A model generated the notes under the pieces. That model saw nothing but the letters and a program-made list of their open reading frames with translations. It was not told the origin of the DNA and ran no database searches. This document shows positions 1 through 6,912 of a DNA stretch of 8,419 bases, in pieces (within the stretch, counting starts at the first letter, position 1; every line of letters starts with the position of its first letter). This stretch comes from an uncultured Mycoplasma sp. (lineage in GTDB: Bacteria; Bacillota_I; Bacilli_A; Mycoplasmatales; Mycoplasmoidaceae), in contig CAMWUV010000018.1 in the NCBI GenBank assembly GCA_947177535.1, forward strand, positions 1 to 8,419, read 5' to 3'. The position numbers and the translations under genes were made by a program.

Positions 1-66
1 TATAATAATTAATGTTATATTTTCTTGTTGTATAAAAAATAAAAATAATTTTTTGGAAATTTTAAA

Positions 67-498
67 ATGAATGAAACTTTAAAACAAGATGATTTGTGAA
101 AAGAAATCATAGTTTCTTTTAAAAAGCTTTTAAGAAATTATGAAAAATGCGAGTATCAATTTATTAAGAAGTGAAGACTTAGTCCCACTAAATTTGAAAT
201 TCTTAGATTTCTTTATTATCGAGGAGAATCATTAATAAGAACTATTATTGATGAATTGGTAAAAACTTATGGTAATACCAACTATGTTTTAGCAAAACTG
301 GAAACTGATAAATTAATTTATCAAAAAAAATATAATGATGATAAAAGATCATTTTTAGTTGGTTTAACGCCTGAAGGAAAAGCAAAAATGGATATGATAC
401 TACCAGAGTATGTAAGTAACTTAGAAAAATCACTTTACAAACTTAAAAAAAATGAAAAAATAAATTTAATAAAAATTTTAAAAAAATTAATTTCTTAA
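67..498 (+). CDS. MarR-family winged-helix transcriptional regulator
   Basis: Predicted 143-residue DNA-binding repressor or activator of the MarR type, which normally acts as a dimer on palindromic operators. The order of elements fits the family: an N-terminal helix, then 'LSPTKFEILRFLYYRG' (about 38-53) as the start of the winged helix, 'NTNYVLAKLETDKLIYQ' as the recognition helix and turn, and the wing 'DDKRSFLVGLTPEGK', which matches the family pattern D-x-R-x-x-x-x-x-LT-x-x-G. A C-terminal Lys-rich helix would complete the dimer interface. Length is typical for the family. The ATG at 67 is chosen because GGAAAT lies 6-11 nt upstream and because it supplies the N-terminal dimerisation helix. 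Two in-frame TGA codons (residues 11 and 36) must be read as Trp. One Cys (28) is present, but the N-terminus does not look like peroxide-sensing OhrR. The ligand and targets are unknown; an autoregulated or adjacent target is usual for the family. Confidence 0.88.
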
Positions 499-520
499 AA
501 AAATATTTGACTTTTTTTAA
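495..520 (+). terminator. AT-only hairpin overlapping marR stop (weak terminator candidate)
   Basis: TTAAAAAAA (495-503) and TTTTTTTAA (512-520) are perfect 9-base arms around an 8-nt loop, and the 3' arm is itself a T run. With no G or C in the stem it would be a weak terminator. It overlaps the stop codon of the MarR gene and the -35 box of the next promoter, so the resemblance may be a by-product of A and T runs. Confidence 0.25.
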
Positions 521-533
521 AATAGTGTATAAT
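507..533 (+). promoter_or_regulatory. Sigma-A type promoter for the leader RNA / ABC-F unit
   Basis: TTGACT (507-512) matches the -35 consensus at five of six positions and TATAAT (528-533) matches the -10 consensus fully. The spacer is 15 bp, shorter than the usual 17. The predicted start near 540-541 falls exactly at the first base of the structured leader described next, which supports both calls. It is the best-looking promoter in the window. Confidence 0.65.
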
Positions 534-540
534 TAAAAAG

Positions 541-658
541 TAAGATTCTTTTTGAAATATGGTGAAATTCCATTCTAGTATTGTATAACTAAACAGTCTT
601 TGATTAGATAAAAATAGTTATATAGCTATCAGTAAAAGTCTATGATAAGAAAAGATTT
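541..658 (+). promoter_or_regulatory. FMN (RFN) riboswitch-like leader, AT-degenerate
   Basis: GGTGAAATTCC (561-571) is the signature of the FMN riboswitch and sits in a P2-like hairpin, ATGG (559-562) with CCAT (570-573). A P3-like hairpin, TAGT (576-579) with ACTA (588-591), follows. Then come CTTTGATT (597-604), matching the segment before P5 in known aptamers as I remember them, CAGTAAAAGTC (630-640) in the place of P6, and GATAAGAAAAGAT (644-656), which parallels the GGAUGxGAGAAGAU end. P1 closes with TCTTTT (547-552) and AAAAGA (650-655). Order and spacing of all six helices are approximately right. Against it: many conserved G and C bases are A or U, the P3 and P6 cores deviate, and GAC/GUC pairing in P6 is not kept. 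It could be a diverged or decayed aptamer or one with altered specificity. A cobalamin element also has a GGUGxxAxUCC-like box but the rest fits worse. Confidence 0.5.
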
Positions 659-707
659 AAAAAGTTATATTACTTTAAACGTTAGCTTAAACTTTATATA
701 TCTTTTT
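659..707 (+). promoter_or_regulatory. Hairpin between aptamer-like leader and terminator (possible expression platform)
   Basis: AAAAAG (659-664) pairs with CTTTTT (702-707), and after one mismatch TATAT (666-670) pairs with ATATA (696-700), with an inner TTTAA (674-678)/TTAAA (687-691) stem. The TCTTTT at 701-706 is also complementary to AAAAGA (650-655), the 3' strand of the proposed P1. Two exclusive pairings are therefore possible, as expected of a switching region, although no direct competitor of the terminator stem is evident. Confidence 0.35.
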
Positions 708-712
708 GCTAC

Positions 713-740
713 TCTCTAGAAGATTGCTAGAGATTTTTTT
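713..740 (+). terminator. Intrinsic terminator in the ABC-F leader
   Basis: TCTCTAG (713-719) and CTAGAGA (727-733) form a perfect 7-bp stem with a 7-nt loop (AAGATTG), followed by seven T (734-740). It lies about 200 nt after the promoter at 507-533 and about 90 nt before the ABC-F start. It therefore either attenuates that gene or ends a short RNA. The remaining bases 741-831 hold no ORF. They contain only a weak TAAAAT -10-like box (816-821) close to the ABC-F start. Confidence 0.85.
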
Positions 741-831
741 ATTCCCCACAAATATTAGCAAAAGATATTTTATTTTCATATCATAAAAAGTTAGTTAATT
801 TTAAATTAAAATTATTAAAATATCTTTAATT

Positions 832-2373
832 ATGAGCTTAATAAAAATTTCAAATTTAAATTATTCAATTGGTGAAAAAACTTTGTATAATGATTGTTCT
901 TTTGTTTTAAACCCTAAAGAACATTTAGCAATTGTTGGTAAAAATGGAGTAGGTAAATCAACTTTAATTAAAATTATAACTAATCAAATTTCACCTGATA
1001 CTATAGATATTGAAATAGATAAAAATATTAAAATAGGTTATTTAGATCAATATGCACAAATTGATCATAATTTAACCATTTTACAATATTTACAAACTGC
1101 TTTTTCCTATTTATATGATATTGAGCAAAAAATGATTGAGGCATACGAAAAAAGCTCAGAAGATGAAAAGTATTTTGAAAAAGCAGTTTCATTTCAAAAT
1201 ACTTTAGAATCTAATAATTTTTATAATTTGGATATTTTAATTGAAAAAGTTGTTAGTGGTCTTGGAATAACTGCAATTGGATTAAATAAGAAAATAAATA
1301 GTCTAAGTGGTGGGCAAAGAGCTAAAGTAATTTTAGCTAAGCTTTTGTTAGAAAAACCAGATTTACTTTTGTTAGATGAACCAACAAATTTTTTAGATAA
1401 AGAACACATTGACTGATTAACTCAATACTTGCAAAATTTTGAAAAAGCTTTTATTTTAATTTCACATAATACAGACTTTTTAAATAAAGTTACAACTCAT
1501 ATAATTGAAATAAATAATCATAAATTTTTAAAATTTAATGGTAATTATGCTTCTTATTTAAAGCAAAAAGATTTAATGGTTGATGACTATGCTAAAAGAT
1601 ATGAAAAACAACAAAAACAAATTGAAAAAGCTGAAGATTTTATTAGAAGAAACATAGCTGGAAGCAATAGCAAAAATGCAAGGGGTAGAAGAAAACAATT
1701 AGAAAGAATGGAAAAACTTCCACCACCAAGTAAAGAAAGACCTAAACCAGTTTTTAGTTTTAAACAAATATATTGCTCAATCCAACAAAAACTAATTATT
1801 GATAATTTATCAATTGGTTATAATGATGTATCATTAATAGAAAATATTAATTTAATTATTAGTGGTGGAGAAAAGGTTGTTATTAAAGGTTTTAATGGCA
1901 TTGGTAAAACAACTTTGATTAAAACTCTTTTAAAAATTATTAAACCAATTAGTGGTACATTTGAATTTAGTGAAACCATTAAACCAGTTTATTATCAGCA
2001 AGATATATTGTGAGAAAATAATTTACTTACACCATTAGATATTGTTAAAAAACACTATTCAAATTTAAATGAAAGAGAAGCAAGGAGTTTATTATCTAAA
2101 TATGGTTTATCTCAAAAAGATATTATGCAACAAATCACAACATTAAGTGGTGGTGAACAAGCAAAAGTTAAATTTTGTTTATTAACTAATAAACAAACAA
2201 ATTTTTTAATATTAGATGAACCTACTAATCATTTAGATGTACAAGCAAAAGATTCATTAAAAAATACTTTAAGTAATTTTGAAGGAACAATCCTATTAGT
2301 TTGTCATGAGGAAAATTTTTATAAAGACATTGCAACTAAGATAATAGATATTTCTAAATTAGGTAAAAAATAA
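832..2373 (+). CDS. ABC-F family ribosome-associated ATPase
   Basis: A 513-residue cytoplasmic protein with two ABC ATPase domains and no membrane segment: the ABC-F translation-factor/antibiotic-resistance architecture, whose members bind the ribosomal E site. Domain 1: Walker A GKNGVGKS (36-43), signature LSGGQ (158-162), Walker B with DEPTNFLD (182-189), switch His212. The inter-domain linker (about 240-310) is Lys/Arg-rich and predicted coiled coil, with 'FIRRNIAGSNSKNARGRRKQ' resembling YdiF-type linkers. Domain 2: Walker A GFNGIGKT (353-360), signature LSGGE (438-442), DEPTNHLD (462-469). Domain 1 has Phe where ABC-F proteins almost always have His in DEPTNHLD. Two Trp are TGA (residues 195 and 394); read with the standard code the gene would appear broken in three. 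No Shine-Dalgarno precedes the ATG. It may be transcribed from 507-533 through the terminator, or from a nearby weak box. Whether it is a housekeeping or a resistance member cannot be decided here. Confidence 0.92.
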
Positions 2374-2390
2374 TATTATTAAAATAATAT
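2373..2390 (+). repeat. AT-only palindrome, copy 1
   Basis: Arms ATATTATT and AATAATAT around two A form a hairpin that starts at the last base of the ABC-F stop codon. The inner 16 nt (2374-2389) recur exactly at 6853-6868, likewise downstream of a gene end. No T run follows directly, so a terminator role is weak. In DNA this AT-rich the recurrence could be chance. Confidence 0.3.
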
Positions 2391-2487
2391 AAATATAAAT
2401 TTTAATACTTTATTATTATTTTTTTTAAAAAAATTAATATTTTATTTGGTAATACTCTTTAAATATGAGAAAATATAAACATAGATA

Positions 2488-2516
2488 TATGTAATTATTT
2501 ACATAGTTATTTTTTG
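2488..2516 (+). terminator. Inverted repeat with T run upstream of surface-protein gene
   Basis: TATGTAA (2488-2494) and TTACATA (2499-2505) are perfect 7-base arms with a 4-nt loop, followed by GTTATTTTTT. It could be the terminator for the ABC-F unit, about 115 nt after its stop. It could also be a regulatory hairpin in the leader of the next gene. The stem has only one G-C pair, so strength is doubtful. Confidence 0.35.
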
Positions 2517-2520
2517 GTGA

Positions 2521-2540
2521 TTGCAATTATTTAATTGTAA
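2521..2540 (+). promoter_or_regulatory. 20-bp near-perfect palindrome, candidate operator
   Basis: TTGCAATTA (2521-2529) and TAATTGTAA (2532-2540) are symmetric around TT with one mismatch. It lies 60 bp before the ATG of the surface-protein gene. The CAATT/AATTG half-sites resemble operators of several MarR-family proteins, though the spacing is wider than in OhrR sites. A link to the MarR gene at 67-498 is only a possibility. No convincing -35/-10 pair is visible in 2400-2600. Confidence 0.3.
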
Positions 2541-2600
2541 AAATTAATTTTTAATAGTTGTTAAAACTTACATAGATTAATAATTTGAGGAATTTTAACT

Positions 2601-5123
2601 ATGAAAAAACAAGGTAAAAAAATAATTTTTAGTGCAGCTTTATTGTCATTAGCAGTTATACCACTTTCAAGTATTTCGTTAATTGATAATGTTACTACAA
2701 CCTTATCAAGAGTTGGAAGTGAAAATTATGCTGTTACTAATCCAACAACTAATGTTGAAATTAGATTAAATAAAGAATACACAAAATTAGAATGATACAA
2801 TAAAGAATTTTCAAGTAGTGTTTCTGAAGAACAATTAAAAGAACTTTTAAAACCTAGTATTGATTTTGATGTTAATTGAGGAATTAATATTCTTACTCCA
2901 ACTGAGGGTAGTGAAGCATTAAGTTCAGGTTATGTTGAATTTGCAGTTTATCAAATTCAAAAAAACATAGATAATGGTGTTTCTTCAGGACCAACTAATA
3001 ATGATTCTGATGTAAGAGAATGAATCGATGCACCTGATTCAATAAAATATACTGATAACACTAGTAGTAGTATAAACATGAAAGCTAATCCATCAGCTGA
3101 TAAATTGATAAATGGTGTATCTATTCTTAAAGATAAAGTTTGAACAACAAAAAATATTTCAAATTTATTTTTACCTTATAAATATAATTTTTCATGAAAT
3201 ACAAATGATCAAATTGGTGAATTCTTAGAAAAAACTTCTGAGACAACTTTGGCACCAGATAGTATTTATAGCAATATGATTTCTACATCATCTATAACTG
3301 ATATCTTGCCAAGACAAGATGAAGTTTTAAAATGTATAACTTTCTCACAAAGCAATTTATCATATGGTATATCAAATGATGATGCTACCAGATATGGCAT
3401 TGGTTTAATTACAGTAGATTTCACTAGCAATACTAATACTAATAATGAAACTTTATGAGCAAGTTCAAATGTTCCAAAAGTTACTAAACTTGTAAGAGGA
3501 TTGGGATCTTCAAAAGAAAAAATGCATTTTAACACTGATGATGATGGTGGTTCAAGCTTTTTAAATACTGAATTAAATTTGAGTACAATCAGAAATAAAA
3601 ATCCTAACTTTAAATCTCCTTCATCATTAGGTGCTGGAGATGTTGAAATAGCAAAAATTAGTGATTTTACACCTTCTGAATTAATTAATGCTTTAACTTT
3701 TAGTAATAATGGCAGTAGTATTTTTAACTTATTAACAACACAAGATTTTTTAAGTGATGCAAAAGCATTACCTGCACTTTACCTAACATATATGGGGAAA
3801 AATATGTTAAATGTTGGTTTTACTGGAACTGACAGCAGTTCTCAATGAAAAGGAACTGGATTGTATCAACAAGGTCAAGTTGATTATATTGAAAATGGTG
3901 CTGTTGCTAAACAAGTTTATGCATCAAATGAGTCAAACATTGTAAGCATTACTCCAACTGCTGATGATGCAAATGGTGTATTAAATTTAAAAGTTGCTTA
4001 TAATTATTATGATGTTTTTAGAAATGTTATTGAATCTAATCAAGTTACATCAATTTCTATTGAAGGTATGCAACAAAGTGTAGTATCTGATGATTTATTT
4101 GCTCAATGAAATAGTATTGGTGATTTGTTGTATTCTAACATTAATGATGTTTCAACAGCTTTCAATAATAATAAAGAAAATCAAGAATTTTTAAAATCAT
4201 TTTCTAATTCATTTTTTACAGGTTCACAATCAACTTATGAACTTGATAGAAAAGTTGATATTTCAATTAATGGTAATAATTTAACAATTACATTAACTTT
4301 TCCAGAATTTGGAAGAGAGAAAGATTTTATAGTTTCTCAAAATTATACATTATCAAGTGGTAGCAGTGGAATTAATTTTAATTCTCAAACACAAGTTGAA
4401 AATTCTATTTCAAACTATAGTTCTTATTCACCAAATGGTTTAATAGATGCAATTTTAAATGGTAGGGTAAGTTTATCAAATTTTGTAAGTGCTCCAAGTG
4501 GATCAACTACACTGGTTACTCAAAATAGTACAAATGATGGAATTATTATTCAAGTTACTACTAATAATAGTTCATCATCATATTTCTATACTGGATTACA
4601 AAAAAGCCCAAGTGTTTCATTTGTTTACAATTTTGCTTTTTCAGATGATACAGATGAAATTTTACAAGAAGGATTGTCAAAATTACGTTCGATTCCAATT
4701 GAAAAAATTACTAATGAAAATGTATATGAATACTATATTTCAAAATTACCAGTTTATAATGGACCAAATAAAATTTCATTATCTTCAAGTGATGTAAAAA
4801 ACATTACTAAAAATTTTGATAATAACTCAATTGGTGTTTCAATTTTAGTACCTTCATATAATTCTGCTGATAAAGAATTAACTCCAGAAGATAGAACATT
4901 TAGTATTACTTTAAATGGTTTTATTAGTGAAAAGCAAATTAATGATAATTCAAATCCTAAAATTCTTGATTTAACAATTCCATTAAGTGTTTCTTTTGCT
5001 GTGATTATTGTTTTAATAATGATAGGTTTATTAGTACATTTAATTCTTAAACAAAAGCGTTTAAACAAATCTAAAGTAAATTTAAAAGAATTAAGACAAT
5101 CAACTAAAAACAACAGAAAATAA
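2601..5123 (+). CDS. Large predicted surface membrane protein, signal/anchor N-terminus and C-terminal TM
   Basis: Unrecognised 840-residue protein. The N-terminus has Lys residues followed by a hydrophobic stretch (about 8-29, 'IIFSAALLSLAVIPLSSI'), a signal peptide or anchor. There is no lipobox Cys, so it is not a classical mycoplasma lipoprotein; the only Cys visible lies far inside ('LKCITF'). Residues about 30-790 are Ser/Asn/Thr/Asp-rich with alternating hydrophobic residues, suggesting beta-rich extracellular domains. A single helix at about 793-816 is followed by a 24-residue strongly basic tail. The topology is outside domain, one C-terminal anchor, positive tail inside. GAGGAA (2587-2592) with 8-nt spacing fixes the start. 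Eight Trp are all TGA, so a standard-code reading breaks the gene into fragments; the reading frame is otherwise continuous. No catalytic motif or clear internal repeat was seen. Adhesin or other surface antigen is a guess from topology. A strong terminator follows directly. Confidence 0.85.
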
Positions 5124-5160
5124 AATAAAAAATCTAAGTAAAAACTTAGATTTTTTATTT
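5123..5160 (+). terminator. Strong intrinsic terminator after surface-protein gene
   Basis: Perfect 17-bp stem, 5123-5139 with 5144-5160, loop AAAA. The core AATCTAAGT/ACTTAGATT is followed by a T6 run within the 3' arm. The arms begin at the last base of the stop codon. The A-rich 5' arm makes it potentially bidirectional. It separates the surface-protein gene from the following operon. Confidence 0.9.
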
Positions 5161-5161
5161 C

Positions 5162-5184
5162 TAGCAATCTTTAAAGATTTGCTA
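5162..5184 (+). repeat. Second inverted repeat between terminator and operon promoter region
   Basis: TAGCAATCTT (5162-5171) and AAGATTTGCTA (5174-5184) pair with one bulged T. No T run follows. It lies just before AT-rich -10-like boxes (TATATT at 5184-5189 and 5194-5199) that could serve the operon starting at 5239, so it may be an operator or a leader hairpin. CTAGCAATCTT at 5161-5171 is exactly complementary to 720-730 in the ABC-F leader terminator. Confidence 0.35.
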
Positions 5185-5238
5185 TATTATTAGTATATTA
5201 ATCCAAAAAACATAAAACAATGCAAGGAGATATTACTT

Positions 5239-6057
5239 ATGAAAACATTTTCAAAAATATTTATAAAAGCAAGTAAGTTTTTCTTTTTTATTTTTGGAGC
5301 AATTGCTGCAGTAATTTGTTTGGCACTTGGCGCAGTGGGAACATATAAATCTAGTGAAGCAAAAAATTTTGTTAATTCAACTATTGAAACATCAACTACT
5401 ACTTTAAGTGATGTGGAAACAAAATTAACTGAATTTGAAAATATATTAAATGATCCAAATTCATCAGTTAATGATGTTGTTGAAACTGTAAAAAACTTTG
5501 TGCAAACAACTAAAACAACTCTAGATAATCAAATAACACAATTAACTAATATGGCAAATCAGTTAAAAACTCTTGCAGAAAAAGAAACAAATGATTCTGT
5601 TAAAAATACCTTATTAGAAGCAGAAAAAGAACTGAATAATCTTATAAAACTTATAGGTAATCCTAGCGATAATACAACTGATTCTGTCTATGGAATAATT
5701 AATGAGATTGTTAATTTAACTAACGAAAATGGTAATATAGAAGAAATAAAAGACAAAATATTAACTTTATTAAATAAAGCATCTTCTTACATTGATCCAA
5801 TCAATAATTACTTATCATCATGAGATGAAAATAAAGTAAATCAAACTTATGACACTACAACATCTGTTTTATTAGGAGTTGGTGCAGCACTATTAGGTTT
5901 AGCTATATTTGGAGCAGTTTTATCTTTAATTTTATATAAAAGAGCAGATGGTAAATTAATTAATAGATTTAGAAGTAAAAAAGAAGTAATTCATCATGTT
6001 GAAAAGATTTTAAAAAAATATCCAGATGTAAAAAAATATCTTGGGAAAGGGGCATAA
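5239..6057 (+). CDS. Two-TM coiled-coil membrane protein, paralogue A
   Basis: Unrecognised 272-residue protein. Layout: 13-residue basic N-terminus, helix 1 (about 14-36, with 'IFGAIAAVICLALGAVGTY'), an external region (about 37-205) rich in Thr, Glu, Asn and Lys with heptad-like Leu/Val/Ile spacing typical of coiled coil, helix 2 (210-232), and a 40-residue basic cytoplasmic tail with 'YKRADG' and 'KKYPDVKKYL'. The start is fixed by a strong AAGGAGA (5224-5230) 8 nt before the ATG. Residue 195 is Trp encoded by TGA; without it helix 2 and the tail would be lost. It is paralogous to the next gene: same topology, about half-identical helix 2, same tail motifs. The stop is 2 nt before the next ATG, and the last codons contain the Shine-Dalgarno of that gene, implying co-transcription and probably translational coupling. 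No enzymatic motif; a structural or complex-forming role is inference. Confidence 0.87.
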
Positions 6058-6059
6058 TT

Positions 6060-6803
6060 ATGAAAATAAGAATAGGTTTACTTATTAAGAATTTGGGATT
6101 ATGACCAATTTATGGAATTGGAGCATTATTTTGTGTTGGATTGCTATCTGGTGGTGCTTATGCTATTGATCAAAAAGATTTTATAAAGCAACAAATTAAT
6201 AATGTTGCTGATATTACAAAAAATGCTCAAACAGATTTAACAACTGTTAATGACAATATAGAAACTGCTTTTAATTCAGCTGAATCTGCTGATTCTCAAA
6301 TAAAATCTACGATTGATAATTTAAAAACATTAAAGCAAAAATTAGATGAAATTAATAATAATAATTCAGCAAATCAAGATTCTAATACAAAAGAAGAAAT
6401 TACAAAAATATCTAATGATATTGATAAAGTAATATCTGCTTTAGAAAATGTTGAAATTCCAAATCGTGATTCACTTAGTGGAATCGAAGAATTAATAGGT
6501 CCAAATGGAACTGTTACATCAATATTAAGCAATGTGAATAATTGATTAGACAATAATAACAATGATAGTAGCCCTTTGTGAACTTACTATGATTTGATCT
6601 CTAAAATTTTATTAAGTGTTGGAGCTGTTTTAATTGGTTTATTTATATTAGGATTTATTTTACTTATCATTTTTAATAAAAGGGTTGATGGATATTGAGT
6701 TTCAAGAAAAAACATTAAAAAAAATCTAGCTTTACATATTAAAAAACTAATGAAAAAATATCCAGAACTTTCAAAACATTTAATGCAAAAATACGGGATT
6801 TAA
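6060..6803 (+). CDS. Two-TM coiled-coil membrane protein, paralogue B
   Basis: Unrecognised 247-residue partner of the preceding gene with the same plan: short basic N-terminus, helix 1 (about 14-36, 'WPIYGIGALFCVGLLSGGAY'), an external coiled-coil-like region (about 37-175, Asn/Asp/Lys/Ile-rich), helix 2 (about 183-205, 'ILLSVGAVLIGLFILGFI'), and a 42-residue basic tail with 'NKRVDG' and 'KKYPELSKHL'. Helix 2 and the tail align residue for residue with paralogue A, whereas the outside regions have drifted and B is shorter. This suggests a tandem duplication followed by specialisation, possibly as a heteromer. AAAGGGG (6046-6052), inside the end of gene A, sits 7 nt before this ATG. Four Trp are all TGA, one of them in helix 1. 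A terminator directly follows, so the operon appears to be just A and B. Confidence 0.87.
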
Positions 6804-6810
6804 AAATATT

Positions 6811-6845
6811 AAAAACATAGTTAGTTATTATTAACTATGTTTTTT
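6811..6845 (+). terminator. Intrinsic terminator after the two-gene coiled-coil operon
   Basis: AAAAACATAGTTA (6811-6823) and TAACTATGTTTTT (6832-6844) form a perfect 13-bp stem with an 8-nt loop, and T6 runs at 6840-6845. It starts 8 nt after the stop of the preceding gene and should separate it from the ABC ATPase gene. Confidence 0.9.
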
Positions 6846-6850
6846 CATTT

Positions 6851-6870
6851 TTTATTATTAAAATAATAAA
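6851..6870 (+). repeat. AT-only palindrome, copy 2
   Basis: TTTATTATT and AATAATAAA are 9-base arms around AA. The inner 16 nt (6853-6868) equal 2374-2389. A further AAAATAATTATTTT palindrome overlaps it on the right (about 6868-6882). These lie in the short leader of the ABC ATPase gene and may hold its promoter, but no clear -35/-10 pair can be chosen. Confidence 0.3.
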
Positions 6871-6912
6871 AATAATTATTTTAATAAATTATTTATTTTC
6901 ATTGGAGAAATT

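Noticed and set aside
2..19. TATAA/TTATA inverted repeat before the MarR gene as autoregulatory operator
   Set aside because: Arms of five A/T bases are expected by chance in such DNA, and the promoter region is cut by the window edge.
256..498. Shorter 80-residue MarR gene starting at TTG 256
   Set aside because: It would delete the N-terminal dimerisation helix and half of the winged helix; the ATG at 67 is in frame, has an upstream GGAAAT and needs only TGA as Trp.
541..658. Cobalamin, TPP, SAM, lysine riboswitch or T-box as the identity of the leader
   Set aside because: Only the cobalamin element has a box similar to GGTGAAATTCC, and its other conserved parts are absent. The TPP, SAM, lysine and T-box signature sequences are not found.
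832..2373. ABC-F gene as a pseudogene split in three pieces
   Set aside because: The breaks are in-frame TGA codons only; both ATPase domains and the linker are continuous in one frame when TGA is Trp.
3266..3535. 89-residue minus-strand open frame, and similar ones at 245-433, 1221-1409 and 6374-6562
   Set aside because: All are antisense to well-supported genes and show no motif or start signal.
4489..4797. 102-residue + strand open frame in another reading frame
   Set aside because: It is fully inside the surface-protein gene, with Met/Ile/Leu-rich translation typical of a shifted frame and no Shine-Dalgarno.
4754..5167. 137-residue open frame on the minus strand
   Set aside because: It lies opposite the C-terminal part of the surface-protein gene, has no ribosome binding site, would run through the 17-bp terminator, and its hydrophobic composition is what the complement of Lys/Asn-rich codons gives.
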